The notes beneath the pieces were generated by a model. It saw nothing but the letters and a program-made list of their open reading frames with translations. It searched no databases and had not been told where the DNA came from. Position numbers and translations under genes: made by a program. Below, one piece after another: positions 6,644-15,026 of a stretch of DNA of 35,119 bases. The stretch lies in NCBI GenBank assembly GCA_025355725.1, contig JANXZC010000157.1, forward strand, positions 1 to 35,119. Direction: 5' to 3'. Numbering within the stretch: the first letter of the stretch is position 1; each line of letters opens with the position of its first letter. The stretch is from Syntrophus sp. (in: bacteria) (lineage in GTDB: Bacteria > Desulfobacterota > Syntrophia > Syntrophales > UBA8958).

Positions 6644-9328
6644 TCAGCAATGGGCGTCGTCCCAGTTGCGTCCGTAATTGACTGCGACTTTCAGGGGAAC
6701 CCGCAAGACCATGACCTGTTCCATTTCTTCCTTGACCAGGGCAATTACTGTTTCCACTTCCTCCGCCGGGACTTCGAAAACAAGTTCGTCATGAACCTGC
6801 ATGATCATGGCCGCCGTCAGGTTTTGTGTCTTGAGTCTTCCGGCGATACGGATCATGGCCAGTTTTATGAGATCTGCCGCCGTGCCCTGAATAGGGGTGT
6901 TGACGGCCATTCGTTCGGCAAACTGGCGAATGTTGGCATTGGCGGAGTTAATTTCGGAAAGGTAGCGGCGGCGGTTCATCAGGGTGCAGACATAGCCATT
7001 CTGCCGCGCCAGCGCCAGAACCTGATCGAGATAGCGTTTAACCCCTTCATATTTCCGGAAATATTCATCGATATAGGCCTGGGCGAGTTTCTGTGTCAGG
7101 TTGAGCTCCTTGGCGAGGCCGAAGGCGCTCATTCCATAAAGGATGCCGAAATTGATGACCTTGGCCTGGCGGCGCATCTCTTCATTTACCAGCTCGGGAA
7201 AGACGCCGAAAATTGTCGAGGCGGTGCTGCTGTGGATGTCTTCTCCGGAGCGGAAGGAGTCGATGAGGGTGCGGTCCTCCGAGAGGTGGGCAAGGACTCG
7301 CAGCTCAATCTGCGAATAATCCGCAGAGATCAGCCTGTTCCCCGCCGGGGCAATGAAGGCCTGACGAATCCTCTTGCCCTCGACGGTCCGGATGGGGATA
7401 TTTTGCAGATTGGGATTGCTGCTCGAAAGCCTGCCCGTTGCGGTTACGGCCTGATTATAGGAGGTATGGACCCGCCCTGTCTGCGGGTGGACGAGGGCCG
7501 GCAGGGCGTCGATATACGTGGATTTCAGTTTGGAGATGCTCCGGTAGGCCAGGATCTCCGCAGGGAGTTCATGATGTCTGGCCAGGCTGGAAAGGACATC
7601 TACATCGGTGGAGTAGCCTTCCTTGGTCTTCTTCCCTTTGGCTAAGCTGAGCTTGTCGAAGAGGATCTGCTGGAGCTGCTTCGGCGACTGAATGTTGAAT
7701 TTCTCTCCGGCGAGGCGATAGATCTTATCTGCCGAAATTTCCAATAACTGTTGCAGCTCCCGGGACATGGCGCGCAACAGCTCGCCGTCAATCAGGACGC
7801 CCTTTTGTTCCATCCCGGCGAGGATGGGGATCAGGGGTGTCTCCAAGTCCCGGAAGAGCCCGATTAGTTGTTCCCCGGCCAATGCATCGGACAGGGAGGT
7901 GACAAGCGACAAGACCGCGTCGGCCCTCAGGCAGGCGTATGTGGTTATTTTATCCACGGTGATGATGTCCGGGGGAAGCTGTTTGACGCCGCTGCCGGCA
8001 ATCTCCTTTACGGTCATGATGCGGCGGTTCAGGTGGTCTAAAACAAGGTCGGGAAGATCAAAACTGCGGCGGGAGGGGTTCAGGACATAAGCGCCGATCA
8101 AGGTGTCGAAGCCCAGGCCGCGCAAAGACAGATCGTTTCTTTCCAGAACGATCTGAATTGTTTTGAGATCATGGCCGTGTTTCAGAATGGCGGCATCGCC
8201 AAGGAGGGGAGATATCCCTTTCCATACCTGCTCCCGGGAAAGCTGGGAGGGCGCCCCGACATACGAATGGCCCAGGGGAATATAGACGGCTTTGCCCGGA
8301 CTTATCCCCAGGGCGACGCCGACTATCCCGGCCCGCATAGCTTCCGGGGAACTCAGGATGAGATCGAGAGAAAAAGATCCGGTGGTGCGGATTTCTTCAA
8401 CGACGCCAACCAATGCGGCTTCCGTCAGGATCGTTTCATATTGGCCTGCGAGCTGTTCTTCCCGAATCATCAGCTCCTGGAGGAGAGAGGAAAACTCGAA
8501 TTCCCTGAAAAGTGTCTTCAGTGCCTCCCCGTCCGGATTGCCGCTGCGGCTGTCGGCAAGTTCGAAAGGGATGTCCTCCTCAGTGCGGATCCTGGCCAGT
8601 TCCCGGCTCATGACGATCTGATCACGGTGAAGACGGATACATTCCTTCGCCTTGGCATTCTTGATTCGGTCAACATTCTTGAGGACGTTTTCAATGGTTC
8701 CGTATTCCTCGATCAGCCGGAGAGCCCCCTTCGGGCCAATCCCCGGCGCCCCGGGTATATTGTCCGTTTTATCGCCCGTCAATCCCATGATCTCCAACAC
8801 CTGTTCGGGGGGGACGCCGAATTTCTCTTTTACCCCTGCCGCGTCAAAAACCTTGTCTTTCATCGTATCTACGACGACGACATTTTCCCCGACCAACTGC
8901 ATCATGTCCTTGTCTCCCGAGACGATAAATACCTTCATGTCCTGCTCGGAATATCGCCGGGCCAGGGTTCCGATGATATCGTCGGCTTCGATGCCCGGCT
9001 TTTCCAGCACGGGGATGGAAAAACCGCGGATCATGTCCTTGATATAAGGAATCTGGGGGATAAGGGTCTCCGGGATGGCTTTTCTTGTTGCCTTGTAGAG
9101 TTCATAGGCTTCATGGCGGAAGGTCGGCCCCTTCACATCGAAGGCGACGGCGATATAATCGGGTTTCCATTCCTTGATGATCCTGATGAGCATGGTGGCA
9201 AACCCGTAGATGGCATTGGTCGGGAAACCTTTGGAGTTGGTCAAGCTCGGAATGGCATAGAAGGCCCGGAAAACGTAATTATTGCCATCGATAAGGAACA
9301 GCGTGGCCTTGGGTGGGGTGTCGGTCAT
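6644..9328 (-). CDS. polA: DNA polymerase I
   Basis: Repair and Okazaki-fragment polymerase of 894 residues. The 5' nuclease domain (about 1-290) has intact acidic motifs: IDGNN, GIEADDIIG, VSGDKD and TGDKTDNIPG. The polymerase domain is intact: motif A SADYSQIELR with D670, motif B with RRQAKVINFG, and motif C VHDE with D847 and E848. The central 3'-5' exonuclease domain (about 300-490) keeps the fold but seems to have lost its metal ligands: compared with E. coli D355/E357/D424/D501, only D322 remains and the other places read I324, I391 and R468. Proofreading is therefore probably absent, as in Bacillus- and Thermus-type Pol I. AAGGA lies about 10 bases before the ATG. It follows the ahbA/B-type gene by 15 bases and may be co-transcribed. 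Confidence 0.97.
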   Translation of the reverse strand: MTDTPPKATLFLIDGNNYVFRAFYAIPSLTNSKGFPTNAIYGFATMLIRIIKEWKPDYIAVAFDVKGPTFRHEAYELYKATRKAIPETLIPQIPYIKDMIRGFSIPVLEKPGIEADDIIGTLARRYSEQDMKVFIVSGDKDMMQLVGENVVVVDTMKDKVFDAAGVKEKFGVPPEQVLEIMGLTGDKTDNIPGAPGIGPKGALRLIEEYGTIENVLKNVDRIKNAKAKECIRLHRDQIVMSRELARIRTEEDIPFELADSRSGNPDGEALKTLFREFEFSSLLQELMIREEQLAGQYETILTEAALVGVVEEIRTTGSFSLDLILSSPEAMRAGIVGVALGISPGKAVYIPLGHSYVGAPSQLSREQVWKGISPLLGDAAILKHGHDLKTIQIVLERNDLSLRGLGFDTLIGAYVLNPSRRSFDLPDLVLDHLNRRIMTVKEIAGSGVKQLPPDIITVDKITTYACLRADAVLSLVTSLSDALAGEQLIGLFRDLETPLIPILAGMEQKGVLIDGELLRAMSRELQQLLEISADKIYRLAGEKFNIQSPKQLQQILFDKLSLAKGKKTKEGYSTDVDVLSSLARHHELPAEILAYRSISKLKSTYIDALPALVHPQTGRVHTSYNQAVTATGRLSSSNPNLQNIPIRTVEGKRIRQAFIAPAGNRLISADYSQIELRVLAHLSEDRTLIDSFRSGEDIHSSTASTIFGVFPELVNEEMRRQAKVINFGILYGMSAFGLAKELNLTQKLAQAYIDEYFRKYEGVKRYLDQVLALARQNGYVCTLMNRRRYLSEINSANANIRQFAERMAVNTPIQGTAADLIKLAMIRIAGRLKTQNLTAAMIMQVHDELVFEVPAEEVETVIALVKEEMEQVMVLRVPLKVAVNYGRNWDDAHC

Positions 9329-9343
9329 TTGGGTTTTCCTTGT

Positions 9344-9790
9344 CTAAACATCAAAGCGGGCGTCGATCTTGAAGGTCCGTACCGCCCGCATATTCAGGAC
9401 ATCTTCGATGCCCGTCCGGGTTTTTACCTGGGCGATAAATTCCTCCATTGCCGCTTCGGAGGGGGCGATAATGGTGAACCAGACATTGTAATCGTGATTC
9501 CTCCGGTAGTTGTGAGTTACATAGGGGGAGGCGTTGACGGTCGCGGTGAATAACGCCATTTTATCCGCCGGGACCCTGGCGGCGCAGAGGGTGCTGACGA
9601 ATCCCAGCTTGCGGGGGTCAAAAACAGCCCCGATCCGGCGGATGATCCCGTCGTCCTTCAACTTTTTCACCCTCTCCAGGACATCTTCTTCAGGGATGCC
9701 GAGCCTGTCCGCAACAACCTGGAAAGGACAGGGGTCCAGAGGAAATTCATTCTGGAGCATATTCAAGATTTTCTTATCTATTTCATCCAT
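9344..9790 (-). CDS. siroheme decarboxylase subunit, AhbA/AhbB (Lrp/AsnC-like) family
   Basis: One subunit of siroheme decarboxylase, which removes the acetate carboxyls at C12 and C18 of siroheme to give 12,18-didecarboxysiroheme in the alternative heme pathway. The 148-residue protein has an Lrp/AsnC-like N-terminal helix-turn-helix (DEIDKKILNMLQ) and the features of the AhbA/B/NirDLGH family: RRIGAVFDPRKLGF, and the HNYRRNHDYNVWFT stretch with the haem-pocket histidines. The start at 9790 begins at MDEIDKK; the frame is open farther upstream but overlaps the EF-hand gene. Normally two paralogues, AhbA and AhbB, act together; only one is visible here. Context (ahbD, hemB and ahbC upstream) supports the decarboxylase role over a transcription regulator. 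Confidence 0.85.
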   Translation of the reverse strand: MDEIDKKILNMLQNEFPLDPCPFQVVADRLGIPEEDVLERVKKLKDDGIIRRIGAVFDPRKLGFVSTLCAARVPADKMALFTATVNASPYVTHNYRRNHDYNVWFTIIAPSEAAMEEFIAQVKTRTGIEDVLNMRAVRTFKIDARFDV

Positions 9791-9797
9791 ATTACCG

Positions 9798-10199
9798 TTA
9801 GAAATAAATGTCGTACAATGGCGAAGCCTCTGGTTTATACCGGGGGCTGCATTTGAGATCATCGTCAGTAAGGTAATTATTACGGTTCTGGTCCAGTTGA
9901 TTGAATTTTTTTATGGCCGCGTCTTGTAACTCCTTCATGTCAACTTTCCCGTCTTTATTGGTGTCAAGGTCTTCGAATTTCGAATTTGCCCCCTTGATCT
10001 GGCTGAATTCGGACTGATCGAGGGCGCCGTCATGGTTCTTGTCATGTTCATTGAACACCCTTAAGGCCTCCCGATCAAATTCCTCCATGCTGAGTTTTCC
10101 GTCCTTGTTCTTATCTATCTCCTGGAAAGTCTTGTCGGCGGCCCAAACCACCCCTGATAAAACGAAAACGACTGCAAAGATAATGCTCCACCTTTTCAT
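9798..10199 (-). CDS. exported EF-hand calcium-binding protein
   Basis: A 133-residue protein with a Sec signal peptide (MKRWSIIFAVVFVLSGVVWA) and four EF-hand-like loops: DKNKDGKLSMEE, DKNHDGALDQSE, DTNKDGKVDMKE and the degenerate DQNRNNYLTDDD. It is thus expected in the periplasm or outside, binding calcium; function unknown. AAGGAAC precedes the ATG at 10199. It sits between ahbD and the ahbA/B-type gene, with its stop only seven bases before the latter's start, so it belongs to the same transcript although nothing in it suggests a heme role. Confidence 0.85.
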   Translation of the reverse strand: MKRWSIIFAVVFVLSGVVWAADKTFQEIDKNKDGKLSMEEFDREALRVFNEHDKNHDGALDQSEFSQIKGANSKFEDLDTNKDGKVDMKELQDAAIKKFNQLDQNRNNYLTDDDLKCSPRYKPEASPLYDIYF

Positions 10200-10284
10200 T
10201 TGCTATGTTCCTTCCTCTTCATCCGATTAATTCGCACCTGGATATCCATTCCGTTTAATTATTCGCTTTTTAGCCATGTCGCTT

Positions 10285-11349
10285 TTATTTAGGCTTCCTT
10301 TGCGGCTGATAGAGACAATATGGTTCCTCGGCCAGGTAATCCCCCGTCTTCTCGTAAGCCCGAGCCCGGCAGCCGCCGCAGACACGAATGAACTCGCATT
10401 TCCCGCATTTCCCCTTGTAGAGGCCCGGATTCCTCAAGTCCTGAAAGATGAGTGACTGATTCCAGATATCATGAAATCCCGTTTTCTTGATCTGCCCGCA
10501 GTCTAACTCGAGATAGCCGCAGGGCTGGACCTGGCCGGTATGGGAGATGAAGCAGAAAGATACCCCGCCCAGGCAGCCGCGGGTCATGGCATTGAGGGGA
10601 TGCCCCGCTGCCGCGCTCTTTAATCCGCCGCCGCGCTGGTGAAAGATCCGGTAGTAATGGGGGGCGCAGGTGGCCTTGAGCTGAATGGGGCAGGCGAGGC
10701 TTCGCTCGTAAAACCATTCCAGAGTTTGCTCGTATTGCTCCGCCGAAATCTCCTGTTCCGCCAATTCCCTGGCCCTCCCCGTGGGAACGAGGAGAAAGAT
10801 GTGATGGGCGGCGGCGCCGATCTTCAGGGCCAACTCATGAATTTCCTTAATATGATTGAGATTATCCCTCGTAATGGTGGTATTGATCTGGAATTCCATC
10901 CCCGCCCGCTGCATGGCCTCGATGCCCGCCAGCGCCCCGGAAAAGGCCCCGGTCACCCGGCGGAACTGATCGTGACTCTCCGCGTCGGGACCGTCAATAC
11001 TGACGCTGACCCGACGGATGCCCGCCGCCAGCATTTTTTTGGCTATATCCTCCGTGACCAGGGTGCCGTTGGTCGCCATGACCATCCTCAGGCCTTTCCG
11101 GTCGCCGTAGGCGGCAATCTCCCAGATATCCGGCCGCAGCAAGGGTTCCCCTCCCGTAAGGATAATCACCGGCTGGCTGAAGGCGGCAATCTCGTCGAGG
11201 AGGCGGAGGCAGGCGGCGGTATCCAATTCTCCCTCATAGGGGCCGCAGACCGACGAGGCCCTACAGTGGGCGCAGGCCAGGTTGCAGCTCCGGGTGACTT
11301 CCCAGGCCACCATCCTCAGCGTTGAGGGCAACGGGCGAGAGTCTTTCAT
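10285..11349 (-). CDS. ahbD: radical SAM heme b synthase AhbD
   Basis: Last enzyme of the siroheme-dependent heme pathway: oxidatively decarboxylates two propionates of Fe-coproporphyrin III to vinyl groups, giving heme b. The 354-residue protein begins with the family-typical LRMVAWEVTRSCNLACAHCRA; the radical SAM cluster ligands are C22, C26 and C29. It has the GGEPLLRPD SAM-binding motif and ends in a SPASM-type cysteine-rich region (GKCGKCEFIRVCGGCRARAYE) for an auxiliary 4Fe-4S cluster. TCAPHYYRI is also shared with AhbD proteins. It follows hemB after 100 bases in which I see no clear promoter or terminator. PqqE- or NirJ-like proteins are alternatives, but the pathway context favours AhbD. 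Confidence 0.9.
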   Translation of the reverse strand: MKDSRPLPSTLRMVAWEVTRSCNLACAHCRASSVCGPYEGELDTAACLRLLDEIAAFSQPVIILTGGEPLLRPDIWEIAAYGDRKGLRMVMATNGTLVTEDIAKKMLAAGIRRVSVSIDGPDAESHDQFRRVTGAFSGALAGIEAMQRAGMEFQINTTITRDNLNHIKEIHELALKIGAAAHHIFLLVPTGRARELAEQEISAEQYEQTLEWFYERSLACPIQLKATCAPHYYRIFHQRGGGLKSAAAGHPLNAMTRGCLGGVSFCFISHTGQVQPCGYLELDCGQIKKTGFHDIWNQSLIFQDLRNPGLYKGKCGKCEFIRVCGGCRARAYEKTGDYLAEEPYCLYQPQRKPK

Positions 11350-11449
11350 GGTTGATTACCTGCTACGTCAACTTTTATTGCCCAACCATTGGATATCGAT
11401 TTCTCGGAACATCGCAGCAAAGTCATGTCTTTATCTGTTTGCAAAGAGC

Positions 11450-12439
11450 CTAAGCAGTCGATTTACTGCCGTTTAAAACCTTTGCCGCTTCCAGGGCGAA
11501 ATAGGTAATGATGATGTCCGTTCCCGCTCGCTTTATGGATGTAAGTACCTCCATCATGGCCCGCTGGCCATCGAGCCAGCCAAGCTGGGCTGCTGCCTTG
11601 ATCATGGCGAATTCGCCGCTGACGTTATAGGCGGCAATGGGCAGGTCGAACTCTTCTCGGGCGCGTCTGATGACATCGAGATAGGCCAGAGCCGGTTTGA
11701 CCATGATGATATCCGCCCCTTCCGCGACGTCGAGGGCTATCTCACGGATGGCCTCGTCGCTGTTGGCCGGATCCATCTGATAGGACTTCCGGTCCCCGAA
11801 CTGAGGGGCACTTTCTGCCGCATCCCGGAAGGGTCCGTAGAAACAGGAGGCATACTTCGCAGCGTAGGCCATAATAGGAATTGCTTCAAAACCAGCTTCG
11901 TCCAGACCTTCCCGAATCACACCGATCTGACCGTCCATCATCGCCGAAGGGGCGACCATGTCCGCCCCGGCCCGGCCATGGGAGACCGCCGTTTCGGCCA
12001 GGACCTCGAGGGTGGAGTCGTTGTCCACTTCCCCTTTTTCTATCATCCCGCAGTGGCCGTGACTGGTGTATTCGCAGAGGCAAACGTCGGTAACTACCAG
12101 GATATCGGGAACCTTGCTCTTTATTTCCCGGACGGCCCGCTGCATAAGTCCATCCCTGGCAAAGGCCCCGGAGGCGACTTCGTCCTTCCGGTCGGGAATG
12201 CCGAAGAGGAGAACGGCAGGGATCCCTGCTTCTTTGGCCGTCTTCACTTCCTTGACGAGCTGGTCGATTGACATCTGGTAATTGCCCGGCATGGAAGCGA
12301 TGGGTTTCTTGATACCCTTGCCGGAGACAACGAACAGGGGATACATAAAATCATCCACAGACAGAGTTGTCTCCCTGATCATGCGCCGGAAATTCTCGTT
12401 TTTCCTCATCCTCCTGGGCCGGTATTCGGGAAATTGCAT
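11450..12439 (-). CDS. hemB: delta-aminolevulinic acid dehydratase (porphobilinogen synthase)
   Basis: Condenses two 5-aminolevulinate molecules to porphobilinogen. 329 residues, the usual length. The zinc-site cysteines typical of zinc-dependent HemB are C120, C122 and C130 in [14 protein letters not shown]; the two active-site lysines are K195 ([16 protein letters not shown]) and K248 ([10 protein letters not shown]), the latter forming the Schiff base. The Shine-Dalgarno AAAGGAGG sits 8 bases before the ATG at 12439. It starts 21 bases after ahbC, so both are almost surely on one transcript. Placing hemB in the ahb block shows that precursor supply and the terminal steps are co-expressed. 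Confidence 0.97.
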   Translation of the reverse strand: MQFPEYRPRRMRKNENFRRMIRETTLSVDDFMYPLFVVSGKGIKKPIASMPGNYQMSIDQLVKEVKTAKEAGIPAVLLFGIPDRKDEVASGAFARDGLMQRAVREIKSKVPDILVVTDVCLCEYTSHGHCGMIEKGEVDNDSTLEVLAETAVSHGRAGADMVAPSAMMDGQIGVIREGLDEAGFEAIPIMAYAAKYASCFYGPFRDAAESAPQFGDRKSYQMDPANSDEAIREIALDVAEGADIIMVKPALAYLDVIRRAREEFDLPIAAYNVSGEFAMIKAAAQLGWLDGQRAMMEVLTSIKRAGTDIIITYFALEAAKVLNGSKSTA

Positions 12440-12460
12440 ATTCCGTTCCTCCTTTGTGTT

Positions 12461-13642
12461 TTAGAGCTTAATCTCCTCGTCCGTTAGATAACAGGCGGGG
12501 TCGGGGGCCCAGATGTCCCCGGCGACGGATTCTGACCGGGCCCGGAAATTTCCCCCGCAGACGCCCAGCCAGCGGCAGGCGGCGCAACGACCCCGGACGT
12601 GGGGCTGTTTATTCTTCAATTTTGCCATCAGCTCGTTGGACGTGTCCATCCATATTTCGCTGAACGGTCGCCTACGGATGTTACCAAAGGAGATATTACG
12701 CCAGAACTGGTCGGCGTGGACCTCTCCGTCCCAACTGACGCACCCGATGCCGTTACCGGAACTGTTGCCTTCGTTCATCTCCAAGAGTTCCATGACCTCC
12801 GCTGCCCGCTGCGGGTCTTCCCGGAGGAGGCGCTGATAGACATAAGGGCCGTCGGCGTGGTTGTCCACGGTGAGAATCTCCTTCTCCATGCCCCGCTCAA
12901 AGAGCCCCCGGGTCCGGTCCATAATGAGATCCAAAAGCTGGCGCGTCTCTTCGTGATCGAGATCTTCTTCGACAAGTTTCGAGCCCCGTCCCGCATAGAC
13001 AAGGTGGTAGAAACAACAGCGGGGGATGTTTTCTTCCTCGAGAAGGTCGAAGATGGCGGGCACATCGGCAACGTTGTGACGATTGACGGTAAAACGGACG
13101 CCGACCTTGATCCCCGCCTCCTGACAATTGCGCAGGCCTTTCATGGTCTGGTCGAAGGCGCCGGAAACACCGCGGAAAAAGTCATGGGTCGCCCTGGTCC
13201 CATCGAGGCTGATCCCCACATAGGACAGGCCGATCTTCCGGAACAGGGCCGCCTTTTCTTTTGTAATCAGGGTCCCGTTCGTGGAGATGACGGCCCGCAT
13301 CCCCTGGTCCACAGCGTATTGGGCCAAATCGGGAAGGTCTTTTCTCATCAGGGGTTCGCCGCCGGAAAAAAGCAGCACCGGCGCGCCAAAGGCGGCGAGG
13401 TCACGGATCATGGTCCTTGCCTCCTCCGTCGTCAGTTCGTCCGGATAGTCAATATTCTGAGAACTCGAATAACAATGGATGCACCGGAGATTGCAGCGGC
13501 GGGTCATGTTCCAGACGATGACGGGGCGCTTGTCAGCAGAGAACTGGAGGAGATGGGAGGGGAGCTTTTTCGACTCCCGATGGTAGCGCAGAACATCCCC
13601 TGGCTCTACGGCCCCGCAGTATAATTTCGATATTCCAATCAT
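12461..13642 (-). CDS. ahbC: radical SAM 12,18-didecarboxysiroheme deacetylase AhbC
   Basis: Removes the two acetate side chains of 12,18-didecarboxysiroheme to give Fe-coproporphyrin III. From the ATG at 13642 the protein starts MIGISKLYCGAVEPGDVLRY, the characteristic AhbC N-terminus; the longer open frame to 13696 is unlikely since AAGGAT lies about nine bases upstream of this ATG. Radical SAM cysteines are C50, C54 and C57 in RRCNLRCIHCY, followed by SGGEPLMRKDLP. The C-terminal half has a SPASM-like set (RGRCAACRWLGVCGGNFRAR). Length is 393 residues. It is the first gene of the block; a TTTGAC-N4-GTCAAA dyad lies 22 bases upstream. NirJ of heme d1 synthesis is the closest alternative, but no nir genes are present. 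Confidence 0.92.
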   Translation of the reverse strand: MIGISKLYCGAVEPGDVLRYHRESKKLPSHLLQFSADKRPVIVWNMTRRCNLRCIHCYSSSQNIDYPDELTTEEARTMIRDLAAFGAPVLLFSGGEPLMRKDLPDLAQYAVDQGMRAVISTNGTLITKEKAALFRKIGLSYVGISLDGTRATHDFFRGVSGAFDQTMKGLRNCQEAGIKVGVRFTVNRHNVADVPAIFDLLEEENIPRCCFYHLVYAGRGSKLVEEDLDHEETRQLLDLIMDRTRGLFERGMEKEILTVDNHADGPYVYQRLLREDPQRAAEVMELLEMNEGNSSGNGIGCVSWDGEVHADQFWRNISFGNIRRRPFSEIWMDTSNELMAKLKNKQPHVRGRCAACRWLGVCGGNFRARSESVAGDIWAPDPACYLTDEEIKL

Positions 13643-13663
13643 GGCGCAATCCTTAACACTGCC

Positions 13664-13679
13664 TTTGACTTCTGTCAAA
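13664..13679. promoter_or_regulatory. FNR/CRP-family-like operator between ahbC and the Cache-protein gene
   Basis: A perfect dyad TTTGAC-TTCT-GTCAAA lies in the 127-base divergent region between ahbC (start 13642) and the gene starting at 13770. The shape (TTGAC-N4-GTCAA) is that of CRP/FNR-superfamily sites such as those of FNR and HcpR, which respond to redox or nitrosative signals in anaerobes. Which regulator binds, and which gene it controls, is inference. Confidence 0.45.
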
Positions 13680-13698
13680 TCTTCCCTTGGTCGCACCC

Positions 13699-13728
13699 TT
13701 GACTATTCTGGAACAATATATCATATAT
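13699..13728 (+). promoter_or_regulatory. possible promoter of the solute-binding/Cache gene
   Basis: TTGACT (13699-13704) is followed after 17-18 bases by an A/T-rich CATATAT segment (13722-13728). The -10 match is weak, but the placing, 40-45 bases upstream of the ATG at 13770 and beside the dyad, is plausible. Confidence 0.35.
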
Positions 13729-13769
13729 CCAAATATGATCTTAAAAATAGGGAGGGAGAAGGAGAGGCA

Positions 13770-15002
13770 ATGAAGAAAGTCGTTACTATCCATTTACTTG
13801 TGATGGCTATTATCTTATGCATGACATCTTTTTTTCTTTTTCGTGCCACGTCGATCATGGCCAAAACAATCACATTCGATGATCTGACCTATATGACCGA
13901 GCAGTATCCTCCTTTTAACTTTGAAGAAAAGGGGCGATTGCAAGGCATAACCGTTGATCTGTTGGAGGAGGTCTGGAAAAAGACAGATGCCCGACGCAAT
14001 CGCGATCATATTCGCCTCGTGAAATGGACAGTCGGTTATCAGGCGGCCCTGAAAAAGAAAAATACCGTTCTTTTTTCGATGACCAGAACACCTGAGCGGG
14101 AAAATCTCTTTCAATGGGCCGGCCCCATCGCCCCGACTAAAATTGTTATTATCACCCGGAAAGATCGACAGCTAAAAGTAAACTCATTTGATGATTTAGC
14201 TGGTTACAAAGTTGCCGCTCTCCGGGATGACATCGGCGAGCAGCTCCTGGTCCAGGGTGGGATCAAACGCAAAGCGATTGTCATCAAGGATAACGCCAAG
14301 GACGTCATCGACATGCTGGAAGCGGGAACCGTCGATGCTTGGGCCTACGAGGAAACGGCAGGACTTTGGCTCATCAAGCATATGGCGGCCAATCCTGGTA
14401 ATTTTCAGAGTGTTTACCGACTCTATGAAGGGGAACTCTACTTCGCCTTTAACCGAAAGACACCGAAGACAGTGGTTCAATCTTTTCAACAATCTTTGAA
14501 CGATTCAAAAAAAGAAAAAACGACAGATGGATTCAGTGTTTACGAAAGAATATTCGATCATTATCTAAAGCCCCGCTATGTCAAAGACCGAGTCGCAAAC
14601 GAACAGGTCATGCAAATGGTTGACCGCACGGTATCGGATCTTGGGAACGACGCCCCCGGGACAATCAAGAAGATCAACGCCGGAGAACATCCTTATCGGG
14701 ACAAGGATAACCATTCCTTTTATGTCTTTATATATGACACCGAGGTGACAATGACTGCTCACGGCGATAATATAAAAATAGTGGGCAAGAACTTCAAGGG
14801 CAAGACGGACATAAACGGCAAGGCCTTCCGGGATGAAATAGTCACAAAAGCGCAGCAAAACGGGAGCGGCTGGGAGGATTATGTCTATACCAATCCCGGC
14901 GAAAGCGGTCTTTACTATAAAACCACCTACTCCAAGCTGGCTAAGGGGAGCGATGGCAAAACATATATAGTTTGTTCGGGAAAATTTAAAGACAAACCTT
15001 GA
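13770..15002 (+). CDS. exported protein with solute-binding (family 3) domain and C-terminal Cache domain
   Basis: A 410-residue exported protein. The start at 13770 (MKKVVTIHLLVMAIILC) has GGAGAGG just upstream and yields a signal peptide or N-terminal anchor; the frame is open to 13641 but that region is the divergent promoter. Residues from about 35 to 270 resemble a type 3 periplasmic solute-binding domain: YMTEQYPPFNFEEKGRLQGI, SMTRTPERENLFQWAGPI, AALRDDIGEQLL and DAWAYEE. The last 120 residues look like a single Cache sensor domain: YVFIYDTEVTMTAHGDN, VGKNFKGKTDINGKAFRDEI, GSGWEDYVYTNP. Fusing two ligand-binding modules without a transmembrane output domain suggests an extracytoplasmic sensor or chemoreceptor partner; ligand unknown. 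Confidence 0.8.
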   Translation: MKKVVTIHLLVMAIILCMTSFFLFRATSIMAKTITFDDLTYMTEQYPPFNFEEKGRLQGITVDLLEEVWKKTDARRNRDHIRLVKWTVGYQAALKKKNTVLFSMTRTPERENLFQWAGPIAPTKIVIITRKDRQLKVNSFDDLAGYKVAALRDDIGEQLLVQGGIKRKAIVIKDNAKDVIDMLEAGTVDAWAYEETAGLWLIKHMAANPGNFQSVYRLYEGELYFAFNRKTPKTVVQSFQQSLNDSKKEKTTDGFSVYERIFDHYLKPRYVKDRVANEQVMQMVDRTVSDLGNDAPGTIKKINAGEHPYRDKDNHSFYVFIYDTEVTMTAHGDNIKIVGKNFKGKTDINGKAFRDEIVTKAQQNGSGWEDYVYTNPGESGLYYKTTYSKLAKGSDGKTYIVCSGKFKDKP

Positions 15003-15026
15003 ATATCATCAAGATGAAAGAAACCT

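Noticed and set aside
6614-7645. Plus-strand open frame of 343 codons opposite the 3' half of polA
   Set aside because: Antisense shadow with low-complexity composition; no ribosome-binding site or family motif.
8171-9553. Long plus-strand open frame (460 codons) opposite polA
   Set aside because: It is the antisense shadow of a confidently identified polA and of the start of the ahbA/B gene; its translation shows no recognisable domain.
12599-13624. Plus-strand open frame of 341 codons opposite ahbC
   Set aside because: Antisense of a gene with clear radical SAM motifs; G/C-rich codon structure leaves the opposite strand open.
12461-13642. NirJ of heme d1 synthesis
   Set aside because: The N-terminus MIGISKLYCG and the hemB/ahbD context fit AhbC; no nirS, nirF or nirE-type genes are near.
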